NCBI RefSeq assembly: GCF_002355655.1
Contig: NZ_AP017569.1
Coordinates: 434,001-498,000, forward strand
Length of the DNA stretch: 64,000 bases
Direction: 5' to 3'
From: Halorubrum trapanicum
GTDB lineage: Archaea > Halobacteriota > Halobacteria > Halobacteriales > Haloferacaceae
Position numbers and translations under genes: made by a program. This document shows positions 24,500 through 32,790 of the stretch, one piece after another (positions within the stretch are counted from its first letter, which is position 1; every line of letters begins with the position of its first letter). The notes below the pieces were generated by a model. The model was not told the DNA's origin. It did not search any database and saw only the letters and a program-made list of their open reading frames with translations.

Positions 24500-26914
24500 G
24501 TGACCGACTCGCCCCCGTGGGCCGACCTCTTCGGCCACCCCGAACCCTACCCCGAGCAGGCCGACGGCATCGACGCCGCCGTCGACGCCGCCGACGACGG
24601 CGGCTTCCTCGCGCTGGAGGGCGCCTGCGGGACGGGGAAGACGATGCTCGCGCTCACCGCCGGGCTCGACCGCGTCCGCGACCCGGACTCCGAGTTCGAG
24701 CGCGTCTTCGTCCTCACCAGCGTCAAACAGCAGCTGCGCCAGTTCGAGACGGACCTGCGGACGATAAACGACGACCTCCCGGACGAGTACGACCCCGTCT
24801 CGGGACTCACCCTCGTCGGCAAGGCGGACGTCTGCCCGTACGCGCGCGAGAACCGCGGCGGGATCGACCGCGAGAACGTGTACGAGCGCTGCGAGGGGCT
24901 CCGCGAGCGAACCCGGAATCTCGTCGGCGACGGCGGCGCGACGACGACCTCCAACCTCGTGAGCGAGGCGCGGAGCCAGCAGGTGGGACTGATGGACTCC
25001 GGATCGGTGGCAACCGCCGGAGGCGCCGCGGGCGGCGCGTCCGGGCCGGGCGACGCGTCCGACGAGGGCGGCGCGCCGGCCGCCGACTACCTCTCCGTCG
25101 ACGGCGAGCCGACCCCGTACCGCCCCGACACCGAGGAGTACGACGACGTCGAGTTCTGTCCCTTCTACGCCGGGTTCCTCGACGATCTCCCCGACGACGG
25201 TGATCAGGCGGAGGCGGTCCCGTTCGACGTCACCGAGCTCGGCCACGTCGACGCCGACGAGCTCGTCCGGCTCGCCGCGGGCCACGGCTCCTGTCCCCAC
25301 TCGGTCATGGGCGCGCTCGTCCCCGAGGTCGAGGTCGTCATCGGCAACTACTACCACGCGTTCGACCCCGTGACGACCGGGACGTTCACCGGCGCGCTGC
25401 TCGACGACTCGACGTTCGTCGTCTGCGACGAGGCGCACATGCTCGAACCGCGCGTGCGCGACCTCGTGAGCGACGCGGTCGCGGACGCCAGCCTCCGCGA
25501 CGCGGAGAACGAGCTCACCCGGGTCGTCCAGCCGCTCTCGTTCGAGAGCGCGGGCGCGGAGTCGGACGACGCCGCCTTGGTCCGCGGCGAACTGGAGGAC
25601 GCGGACGTGGCGGTCGAGGAGATCGAGGCGGTCCGGGAGTTCTACGCGGACCTCCGCGGCGAGCTCGACCGCCGCGTGACCGCGCACCTCGACCGCGAGC
25701 GCCCGGACTGGCGGGCGTCGATGCGCGAGCTCGACGACGAGGAGATCCCGCTCCGCGACCCCGAGGAGCCGGGCGAAGACGAGATCACGGCGTGGGCGGA
25801 CGGCGAGGGGTACGGGGAGCGCGTCTGGGCGCGCGCCGAGCAGGTCGGCGCGGTGGTCAAGCGCGTCCTCGACTCGCTGGAAGACGAGGACAAGCAGCGC
25901 GCGGCGCCCGGCGTCGGCCGCACCCTCAACGCCTGGTACCGCGAGGGTCACACCGACTTCTTCCGGGCGATCGAGCTCGAACGCACCTTCGACGAGACGG
26001 AGCCGCCGGACTCGTGGCGCCGGGCGTACAACGCGCGCCTCGCGCTCCACAACTGCCTCCCGAGCGAGCCGATCGGCGATCGCCTCGCGGAGTTCGGCGG
26101 CGGCGTCCTCATGAGCGCGACGCTGGAGCCGATGGACCTGTTCCGGGAGGTGACCGGGCTCGACCACCTCGCGGAGCGCGGGCGCCCGGTCGTCGAGCGA
26201 ACCTACGGGCTCTCCTTCCCCGAGGAGAACCGGGCGAGCCTCGCGGTGGACGCCCCGAAGTTCACCCATCAGAACCGCGGCGCGCCGGGCGAGGAGAACC
26301 CGACCCGGCTCGCGCACCTCGACGCGACGGCGGCGGTCGCGCGCCGCGAGGGGAACGTCCTCGTGGGTACCCCGAGCTACGCGGAGGCCACGTGGATGGC
26401 GGAGTCCCTCTCGGAGCGGCTCGACAAGCCGGTCCTCTTGGACGAGTCCTCCGGCGACCGCGAGACGGAGTCGCTGAAGGACGACTTCTTCGCCGGCGAC
26501 GGGAAGGTGTTGGTGACGAGCCTCCGCGGGACGCTCACGGAGGGCGTCGACTACCGCGGCGACCGGCTCTCCGCCGCCGTCGTCTGCGGCGTCCCGATCA
26601 TCAACACGGCGCGGCCGCAGACGCGGGCGGTGATCACCGCCTACGACCGCCGGTTCGAGTCGGGCTTCGAGACGGCGCTCACCGTCCCCGCCGTGCGGAA
26701 GGCCCGGCAGGCGGTCGGCCGCGTCATCCGCGGTCCGGACGAGCGCGGCGTCCGCGTGCTGCTCGACGCCCGCTACGCGCGCGACTCGTGGAACGGCGTC
26801 CGAGAGTACCTGCCCGAACACGAGCGCGAGGAGTACCAGCCCGTCAGTCCCGACATGCTGGAGGTCGCGCTCGACCGGTTCGAGTCGACGCCGCAGGCGA
26901 ACGGAGGCGGCTGA
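24500..26914 (+). CDS. XPD/Rad3-like Fe-S DNA helicase
   Basis: An 804-residue superfamily 2 helicase of the XPD/DinG group, probably unwinding DNA 5' to 3' in repair. Motif I is ACGTGKTML near residue 45. Four cysteines that would hold a 4Fe-4S cluster follow (ADVCPYAR, YERCEGL, EFCPFYAG, HGSCPHSV). Motif II is VVCDEAHML and motif VI is KARQAVGRVIRGPDERG. The spacing between the second and third cysteines is widened by a roughly 90-residue acidic, Gly/Ala-rich insert. The start is GTG. It lies 115 nt after the HAD gene. Confidence 0.9.
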   Translation: MTDSPPWADLFGHPEPYPEQADGIDAAVDAADDGGFLALEGACGTGKTMLALTAGLDRVRDPDSEFERVFVLTSVKQQLRQFETDLRTINDDLPDEYDPVSGLTLVGKADVCPYARENRGGIDRENVYERCEGLRERTRNLVGDGGATTTSNLVSEARSQQVGLMDSGSVATAGGAAGGASGPGDASDEGGAPAADYLSVDGEPTPYRPDTEEYDDVEFCPFYAGFLDDLPDDGDQAEAVPFDVTELGHVDADELVRLAAGHGSCPHSVMGALVPEVEVVIGNYYHAFDPVTTGTFTGALLDDSTFVVCDEAHMLEPRVRDLVSDAVADASLRDAENELTRVVQPLSFESAGAESDDAALVRGELEDADVAVEEIEAVREFYADLRGELDRRVTAHLDRERPDWRASMRELDDEEIPLRDPEEPGEDEITAWADGEGYGERVWARAEQVGAVVKRVLDSLEDEDKQRAAPGVGRTLNAWYREGHTDFFRAIELERTFDETEPPDSWRRAYNARLALHNCLPSEPIGDRLAEFGGGVLMSATLEPMDLFREVTGLDHLAERGRPVVERTYGLSFPEENRASLAVDAPKFTHQNRGAPGEENPTRLAHLDATAAVARREGNVLVGTPSYAEATWMAESLSERLDKPVLLDESSGDRETESLKDDFFAGDGKVLVTSLRGTLTEGVDYRGDRLSAAVVCGVPIINTARPQTRAVITAYDRRFESGFETALTVPAVRKARQAVGRVIRGPDERGVRVLLDARYARDSWNGVREYLPEHEREEYQPVSPDMLEVALDRFESTPQANGGG

Positions 26915-27020
26915 CCCGGCGGCTTCGTTCGGGGAAGAGGGTCGATACCACGCGGCTAACGTGCCGTTCGACGCGAGTAGGAGGCGCGTAACTAGGGTCT
27001 CGGGGGACGTGTGTCGAGGT

Positions 27021-27173
27021 ATGGAACCCCCCTCTCCCGGCGAGCTGTACCACGTCGTCTGTCGCGAGTGCCCCTTCGAGCGGCTGATCGGTCTCGCCGG
27101 CGACGCCGACGCCTACGGCCGGGACCACGCCGCGGACACCGGTCACCGGGTGGCGGTCGACCGGATCGAGTGA
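27021..27173 (+). CDS. Tiny zinc-finger protein
   Basis: A 50-residue protein with a Cys-x-x-Cys pair (VVCRECPFE) and a later His pair (YGRDHAADTGHR), the arrangement of a short C2H2-like zinc finger. Haloarchaea encode many such one-domain proteins, some with roles in stress or biofilm control. The function here is unknown. An AACTAG box about 30 nt upstream and acidic codon use support it as a real gene. Confidence 0.72.
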   Translation: MEPPSPGELYHVVCRECPFERLIGLAGDADAYGRDHAADTGHRVAVDRIE

Positions 27174-27210
27174 CCGGGGTTCTCCGGGAGCCGAGCGACG
27201 TCCGGTCCGC

Positions 27211-28386
27211 TCAGACGACGTTCGAGTCGATGTCGCGCGGGAAGTTCGTGAGTCGTTCGGTCCCCGACTCGGTGATCGCGACCGTGTCGGAGTGGCGGTA
27301 CCCGTACTCGTCGGTGTAGATCCCGGGTTCGATCGTGTACACGTGGCCGGGCGCCATCACGGCGTCGTCGCCGTCGTAGCGCTCGCCCCAGCCCCGGTCG
27401 ATGTACGGCGGCTCGTGGGCGCCGAGCCCGATGTTGTGGCCGACGTGGTGCTGCGCGAGGTCGGTCACGCCCTGCTCCTCGAAGTACTCCCAGACGACCT
27501 CGTCGACCTCGGCGACCGGCACGCCCGGGCCGAGGGCGTCGATCGCGAGCGTCTGCGCCTCCAGCATGAGCTCGAAGTAGTGCGCCTGCTCGTCCGAGTA
27601 GCCGCCGACGAACATCGTCCGCTCTAACTCCGAGCGGTACCCGTCGACGTTCGCCGTCGCGCCCGTGACCAGCACGTCGCCCTCGGAGAGCCGTTCGTTC
27701 GGGGTGTGTCCGTGGGGGAGCGCGGTCTCCTCGCCGGAGATGTAGCCCGCGTGGACCGGTCCGTCGCCGCGGACGCGGACGCTGTACGCGTCGCCGAGCG
27801 CGTCGAGCATGGCGCGGGAGGCCTCGGTCGACGCGCGCTGCGAGACGGTCGCCGGGTGCGCGCCCGGCTCGGAGAAATCGGCGAGGTAGCGGTGCCCGAG
27901 GTTGGCCCACTTGGCCGACTCGCGGATCAGGTCCACCTCCGCGTCGGACTTCGCCCAGCGCATCCGGTCGACCCACGACTGCGTCTCGACGTCGAGGGAC
28001 TCGGAGAATGCGGGCCCTTCGTACCCCATCACGCCCGGCGGCCCGTCGGCGTCGGCGGCGATCGCGTCGGCGCCGAGGTCGTTCAGCATCTCGACGGCGA
28101 CCGCGACCGGCTCGCCGCCCGGGTAGTCGAAGTAGTCGTGGACGGCGTCGATCCGCGGGTTGGGATCGACGCGCTCGACCTCCAGCCGCGGCACGGTGAC
28201 CTCGACGCGGTCGTCGGTGACCGCGAGGACGACCGGGCGCTCCGTCTGGATGTGGTGGAAGCCGGTGAGGTACTCTATCGCCGTCGCGCCGACCCACGTC
28301 GCGGCGTCGGCGTCGGTCTCGGCGAGCCGGTCCCGGACCGCGGCGAGCCGGTCCGCGAACGCCGACTCGGGGAGTCGCGTGGCCAT
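27211..28386 (-). CDS. M24-family (Xaa-Pro aminopeptidase/creatinase-like) protein lacking metal ligands
   Basis: A 391-residue protein with the two-domain layout of creatinase and prolidase. The pita-bread core is clear: GHTPNERLSEGDVLV, HHVGHNIGLGAHEPP and YTIEPGIYTDEYG. Three of five usual metal ligands look replaced. The first Asp falls in VTGATANVDGY, where Gly aligns. The second Asp is Glu in YRSELERT. The last Glu is Ser in YRHSDTVAI. The His and one Glu remain. It may be a metal-free creatinase-like hydrolase or a non-catalytic homologue. GTTTATC lies about 27 nt upstream. Confidence 0.82.
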   Translation of the reverse strand: MATRLPESAFADRLAAVRDRLAETDADAATWVGATAIEYLTGFHHIQTERPVVLAVTDDRVEVTVPRLEVERVDPNPRIDAVHDYFDYPGGEPVAVAVEMLNDLGADAIAADADGPPGVMGYEGPAFSESLDVETQSWVDRMRWAKSDAEVDLIRESAKWANLGHRYLADFSEPGAHPATVSQRASTEASRAMLDALGDAYSVRVRGDGPVHAGYISGEETALPHGHTPNERLSEGDVLVTGATANVDGYRSELERTMFVGGYSDEQAHYFELMLEAQTLAIDALGPGVPVAEVDEVVWEYFEEQGVTDLAQHHVGHNIGLGAHEPPYIDRGWGERYDGDDAVMAPGHVYTIEPGIYTDEYGYRHSDTVAITESGTERLTNFPRDIDSNVV

Positions 28387-28485
28387 GGCTCAGGATACGC
28401 GAACGCGCTGATAAACGGTCGGGTAGCGGAACGGCGGTGCCGACGGCGTCGGTCCGGTGCCGGCGCCGTCGGCACCCCGGCCGCC

Positions 28486-29097
28486 TCAGCTCTCGCGGCG
28501 GGCGAACGCGAGGTTGCCGGAGACGTTCTTGATGTAGGCGGTCACGGTCTCGCCCTCCTGCGCGCCGGGGACGAAGATGGTGTACTCGCCGCGCTCGGCG
28601 ACGCCGTCGCCCTTGCGGCCGGTGCCGACGATTTCGAGCTCGTACGTGTTGCCCGACTCGACGGCGTCCTCCTGCCGCTGGGTGTCGGAAGTGTTCTGCT
28701 TCGCCACCGGGCGGAACGCCCCGCAGGCCTCACAGCGGAGCATCGGCGTCCGGTTCTCGGTCTCCAGTCGTGTGTCCGGGAGGCCGCACTCGGAGCAGGT
28801 GACGAACGACTCGATGTACGAGTCGATCGCGGCCTGGAAGTCGCGCTCGCGGAAGTTCCCGCTGTAGCGCGCGCGGCCGTCCTCGTACTGGCCCGCGGTC
28901 CCCAGCTCCTGCTGGATCTTCGAGTGGACGTGTTCTGGCTCGCGGCTCAGGGCGTCGGCGATCGCGGAGAGGTTCGTCAGGCGGGTGAACGCGCCGTCCT
29001 TCTGCCATTCCGGATCGGGAACCGACAGTCGCTCGTCGGAGCCGCCGAGGTCCGGTACCTCATCCATCGCGCGGTCGAGGCTCGATTCGTAATCCAT
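28486..29097 (-). CDS. Translation initiation factor aIF2 subunit beta fused to a TRAM domain
   Basis: A 203-residue protein. Residues about 1-135 match aIF2-beta: N-terminal helix, a central domain with RYSGNFRERDFQAAIDSYI, and a zinc ribbon with C-x2-C pairs in VTCSECGLP and LRCEACGAF. Residues about 140-203 form a TRAM domain (GNTYELEIVGTGRKGDGVA to VSGNLAFARRES), an RNA-binding module. aIF2 brings initiator tRNA to the small ribosomal subunit. The initiator tRNA gene is 121 nt upstream on the same strand. The C-terminal TRAM is a haloarchaeal trait, absent from most aIF2-beta. Confidence 0.92.
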   Translation of the reverse strand: MDYESSLDRAMDEVPDLGGSDERLSVPDPEWQKDGAFTRLTNLSAIADALSREPEHVHSKIQQELGTAGQYEDGRARYSGNFRERDFQAAIDSYIESFVTCSECGLPDTRLETENRTPMLRCEACGAFRPVAKQNTSDTQRQEDAVESGNTYELEIVGTGRKGDGVAERGEYTIFVPGAQEGETVTAYIKNVSGNLAFARRES

Positions 29098-29218
29098 ACG
29101 CGAGGAAACGACAGCGCGACGGAAATCGCTTCCGGGTTCGGTGGCGGCGGCTCTGGAAGGCAGAGACCGTGTTAGGAAGGGAGCAGTCGGCCAGGAGTTG
29201 GTCGCCTTCGAAAGAAAA

Positions 29219-29293
29219 TAGCGGGAGGTAGATTTGAACTACCGATCTCCGGGTTATGAGCCCGGCGGAATCTCCTGGCTATCCCATCCCGCT
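29219..29293 (-). tRNA. Initiator tRNA-Met (CAU)
   Basis: A 75-nt cloverleaf. The acceptor stem AGCGGGA pairs with TCCCGCT, followed by discriminator A; CCA is not encoded. The anticodon loop is CTCATAA with anticodon CAT. Initiator marks are present: an A1:U72 first pair and three consecutive G:C pairs at the foot of the anticodon stem (GGG with CCC). There is no intron. It sits directly upstream of aIF2-beta on the same strand. Confidence 0.95.
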
Positions 29294-29450
29294 ATCGTAG
29301 CACAATCGGGTGCGACTGTTAAGGGTTCTGATCCCGACGCCGGTGTGCGATTCGTCCACGCGTCCGCGGCGGTCGCGCACCCTCGCGCGGGCGCTCGAAT
29401 CGCTCCGTCAGACCGCACCGAGCGGCCGCGTCGCGGCCCGCGGCTCGCGG

Positions 29451-29693
29451 TCACTCCTCGCTCGCGTTCCCGTCGTCGCCCGCCGACTGCGCCGCGACGG
29501 CCTTCATCCGGATCCGGAGCGCGAGGACCGCCACGAGGGCGAAGCCGACTGTCACGGCGACGTCGGCAGGGTCGCCCGAAAGCGCCCGCTGCGCGGTGAG
29601 CCCCGCCATCAGCGCGAACATGAACGACAGCAGTCCCGCGATCGGAATCACGTACCCCTCGTCGAACGCCGACCCCTCGGACCCGTCGCTCAT
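29451..29693 (-). CDS. Small two-helix membrane protein
   Basis: An 80-residue protein with two hydrophobic segments (VIPIAGLLSFMFALMAGL and VAVTVGFALVAVLAL) and acidic ends. CCTTTTCAC lies about 28 nt upstream of ATG 29693. No family is recognised. It is divergent from the acyl-CoA ligase gene. Confidence 0.65.
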   Translation of the reverse strand: MSDGSEGSAFDEGYVIPIAGLLSFMFALMAGLTAQRALSGDPADVAVTVGFALVAVLALRIRMKAVAAQSAGDDGNASEE

Positions 29694-29792
29694 TTCCCAC
29701 TCCTCCGCGGCCGACCGTGAAAAGGCTCCCGCGACCGTCCCTCCCTTGCGTCGGCCGCAAACCATTTTACTCATCATCGATAGTGACAGACG

Positions 29793-31409
29793 ATGCACAA
29801 GCCGCTGTTGACGACGGACTTTCTGGACCGGGCGCGGCGCCACTACGCCGACGAGGAGGCGGTCCTCGCGGTCGACGGGACGCGGTACACGTACGCGGAG
29901 CTCGGCGAGCGCGCCGACCGCTTCTCCGCCGCGCTTCAGGAGCGCGGGATCGAGAAGGGCGATCGGGTCGCGGTGCTGGACCCGAACACGCACTACCACT
30001 TGGAGGCCGCCTACGGCGCGATGCAGGTCGGCGCGGTCCACGCGCCGCTGAACTACCGGCTCACGCCGGACGACTTCTCGTACATGCTCTCGGACGCCGG
30101 CGTCGACGCCATCTACGCCGACGCGGAGTACGCGGAGAACGTCGAGGCGGTTCGCGACGAGGTGCCCACGGAGACGTTCCTCACGAACGACGCCGACGCG
30201 GTCGAGGGCGACTGGGAGTCGTTCGACGCCGCGCTCGACGACGCGGACCCCGACGCCTACGAGCGCCCGGAGATGGACGAGGACGACGTGATCACGATCA
30301 ACTACACCTCGGGGACGACCGGCGACCCGAAGGGAGTCTGCCGGACCCACCGCGCCGAGACGCTCCACGCGTACCTCATCTCGATCCACCAGGAGATCAC
30401 CGACGACGACGTGTACCTGTGGACGCTGCCGATGTTCCACGTCAACGGGTGGGGCCACATCTACGCGATCACCGGCGCGGGCGCGCGGCACGTCTGTACC
30501 CGCGGGGTCGACGTCGCGGAGGCGTTCGAGCGGATTCGCGAGGAGAACGTCTCGTACTTCTGTGCGGCCCCCACGGTGCTCAACATGCTCGGCGACCACC
30601 ACGCCGAACACGGCGGCGAGACGACCGGCGACAACGACGTGCGGGTCGCCACCGCGGGCGCGGCGCCGCCGGAGGCGACGATCCGGACCGTCGAGGAGGA
30701 GTTCGGCTGGGACCTCAAACACGTGTACGGCGCGACCGAGACGGGCCCGCTGATCACCACCTCGGACGCGAAGCGCCACTTCGACGCCGACGCCGACGAC
30801 CGCTTCGCGGTGAAGAAGACGCAGGGCATCGGCTACCTCGGCACCGACGTGCGCGTCGTCGACGAGGACGGCGAGGACGTGGCCGCCGACGGCGAGACGA
30901 TCGGCGAGATCGTCGTCCGCGGGAACCAGGTGATGGACCGGTACTGGAACAAGCCCGAGGCTACCGAGGAGGCGTTCTCGGAGCGGCTGGAGGGGTACTA
31001 CCACATGGGCGACCTGGCCGTCGTCGACGAGGACGGCTTCGTCTCGATCCAAGATCGGAAAAAGGACATCATCATCTCCGGCGGGGAGAACATCTCCTCG
31101 ATCGAGTTGGAGGACACCCTCTTCGAACACGACGCGGTCTCCGACGCCGCCGTCATCCCGGCGCCCGACGAGCGCTGGGGCGAGACGCCGAAGGCGTTCG
31201 TCGTCCCCGAGGGCGGCGACCCCGACGACGCGGGCGCGACGCCCGAGGAGCTGAAGACGTTCGTCCGCGAGCGCGTCGCCGACTACAAGACGCCCGGCGA
31301 GGTGGAGTTCGTCGAGGAGCTCCCAACCACCGCGACCGGGAAGATACAGAAGTACGAGCTGCGCGAGCGCGAGTGGGACGACGAGGAGCGGATGGTCGGC
31401 GAGGGGTAG
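29793..31409 (+). CDS. AMP-forming acyl-CoA ligase
   Basis: A 538-residue member of the ANL superfamily, which activates a carboxylic acid as acyl-AMP and then forms the CoA thioester. Signatures: YTSGTTGDPKGV near residue 170 (phosphate loop), VYGATETGP (A5), YYHMGDLAVVDEDGF, the hinge DRKKDIIISGGENISS and the C-terminal lysine in PTTATGKIQKYEL. The length and the HVNGWGHIYA region resemble medium- to long-chain ligases; chain length is not readable. CATTTTACTC about 28 nt upstream supports the start. Confidence 0.9.
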   Translation: MHKPLLTTDFLDRARRHYADEEAVLAVDGTRYTYAELGERADRFSAALQERGIEKGDRVAVLDPNTHYHLEAAYGAMQVGAVHAPLNYRLTPDDFSYMLSDAGVDAIYADAEYAENVEAVRDEVPTETFLTNDADAVEGDWESFDAALDDADPDAYERPEMDEDDVITINYTSGTTGDPKGVCRTHRAETLHAYLISIHQEITDDDVYLWTLPMFHVNGWGHIYAITGAGARHVCTRGVDVAEAFERIREENVSYFCAAPTVLNMLGDHHAEHGGETTGDNDVRVATAGAAPPEATIRTVEEEFGWDLKHVYGATETGPLITTSDAKRHFDADADDRFAVKKTQGIGYLGTDVRVVDEDGEDVAADGETIGEIVVRGNQVMDRYWNKPEATEEAFSERLEGYYHMGDLAVVDEDGFVSIQDRKKDIIISGGENISSIELEDTLFEHDAVSDAAVIPAPDERWGETPKAFVVPEGGDPDDAGATPEELKTFVRERVADYKTPGEVEFVEELPTTATGKIQKYELREREWDDEERMVGEG

Positions 31410-31473
31410 CGAACCCCGGACGAGTTCGCGAGGCGACTCGGGCGGTCAGCGGCTCCGTCTTTCAGCAAGCCGC

Positions 31474-31884
31474 TCAGTTCTGGCCGGCATCCGTGTCGCT
31501 CCGGTCCGCGCCGGTGTCCTCCTCGTCTGCGTCGCTGGCACCGTCGTCCCGGTCGGCGCCCCGGTCGCCGCGGCCGTCACCGCCGCCGGAGTCGCTCAGC
31601 CGGTCGGCCTCGATGCTCACGCCCGGCGGAGTCACGACGAGGAAGCCGCGGAAGTGCATCAGCTCGCCGTCCATCTCCTTCACGTCCCGCGCGAAGGGGG
31701 CGGCGAGCTCGTTGAGGTCGCCCTCGATCGACAGCACCAGCGTGTTCCCGTAGTCGACGCTGCGGACCCACTCTTCCGGGTCCGTCGTGCCGTCCAGCAC
31801 GCCGAGGACGACGTCGCCGGCGGCCGCGAACGCCTCGTCCATCTTCTCCTCGGCGTCCCGCAGGTCGAGGTCCCAGTCGCTCAT
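31474..31884 (-). CDS. Conserved haloarchaeal protein with acidic tail
   Basis: A 136-residue protein. Residues 1-95 form a compact acidic alpha/beta domain (MSDWDLDLRDAEEKMDEAF, WVRSVDYGNTLVLSIEG, GFLVVTPPGVSIEA). The last 40 residues are low-complexity Asp/Gly/Ser. It resembles a haloarchaea-only family of unknown function. GCTTTTGCC lies about 27 nt upstream. No enzymatic motif is visible. Confidence 0.68.
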   Translation of the reverse strand: MSDWDLDLRDAEEKMDEAFAAAGDVVLGVLDGTTDPEEWVRSVDYGNTLVLSIEGDLNELAAPFARDVKEMDGELMHFRGFLVVTPPGVSIEADRLSDSGGGDGRGDRGADRDDGASDADEEDTGADRSDTDAGQN

Positions 31885-32002
31885 ACCTTGGGGTCGACAG
31901 GCGGCGGCAAAAGCGTTCGGGACCGGAACCCCGTCGGCGGGGCCGCCGTCGCGCTCGCCGGTTCACGGTGTGATTAAGTGCGTCCCCGCCCGATCGCAGG
32001 GC

Positions 32003-32683
32003 ATGGAACGCACGCGGCGGTCCCTGCTCGCGGCGGGTGCGACGGTCGGCGTCGTCGGCGCGGCGGGGTGTCTCGGCGGTGGCGGCGGCACCGACCTCGA
32101 CCTCAGCGGCGTCGAGCTCGACACGGGCGAGTACGACTGCGAGCTGACGGAGCCGTCGGACCCGAACCTCGACTACCGGCCGACCCTCGGCGACCCCGAG
32201 TCGGACGTGGTCGTTCAGGCGTTCGAGGACTTCACCTGCGGGCACTGCGCGAGCTACAAGCTCAACCACTTCCCGATCATCCGCGACGAGTACATCGAAC
32301 CGGGCGAGATTCGGTACGAACACTGGGACTGGCCGATCCCGGTCGACGAGACGTGGGCGGTCCCCGTCGCGAGCGCGGCCCGCGGCGTCGGCGCGCGCAA
32401 CGGCGACGAGGCGTTCTTCGAGTTCGCCACGGCCGCCTACGAGTCGCAGGGGAGCTACAGCGGCGAGGCGATCGGCGCCGCTGCGGAGGCCGCGGGCGCC
32501 GACCCCTGCGCGGTGCTGTCGGACGCGCGGTACGCGGCGTACGGAGAGGCGACCGCGGACGACAGGTCGGAGGGCGCGTCGATGGGCGTCGAGGGGACGC
32601 CGACGATCTTCGTGAACGGAAGCCCCGTCGAGGAGGGGTACGGCGCCCAGTCGATCGCGGCTGCGATAGACGCCGAGCTCTGA
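32003..32683 (+). CDS. Tat-exported DsbA-like thioredoxin-fold lipoprotein
   Basis: A 226-residue exported protein. The N terminus has a twin arginine (ERTRRSLLAAG) and a lipobox-like AAGC, so it is probably exported folded and lipid-anchored outside the cell. The thioredoxin-fold domain has the active site FEDFTCGHCASYK (C-G-H-C) near residue 80 and the cis-proline loop GVEGTPTIFVNG near residue 195. It likely oxidises or isomerises disulfides of secreted proteins. GATTAAG about 30 nt upstream fits the start. Confidence 0.86.
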   Translation: MERTRRSLLAAGATVGVVGAAGCLGGGGGTDLDLSGVELDTGEYDCELTEPSDPNLDYRPTLGDPESDVVVQAFEDFTCGHCASYKLNHFPIIRDEYIEPGEIRYEHWDWPIPVDETWAVPVASAARGVGARNGDEAFFEFATAAYESQGSYSGEAIGAAAEAAGADPCAVLSDARYAAYGEATADDRSEGASMGVEGTPTIFVNGSPVEEGYGAQSIAAAIDAEL

Positions 32684-32790
32684 GACGCGCGCGACGAGCC
32701 CGGTGGGAACCGAACGGGCACAGTCGCGACCGCCGAGCGAATATTCCCGGAACGTCGATCTTTTGGCCGTTCGCCCCGTTTTATAAGTAG

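Noticed and set aside
24290-26821. 843-codon frame on the minus strand opposite the XPD-like helicase
   Set aside because: It lies antisense to a gene with complete helicase motifs. Its product is Arg-, Val- and Leu-rich with no domain, as expected for a shadow frame in 70% GC DNA.
29451-31130. 559-codon minus-strand frame
   Set aside because: Only its last 80 codons (29451-29693) have haloarchaeal protein composition and a promoter; the rest is antisense to the acyl-CoA ligase.
32780-32787. TTTATAAG as promoter for the MFS gene
   Set aside because: It ends only 3 nt before the ATG, so a transcript from it would start inside the gene; the box near 32761 fits better.
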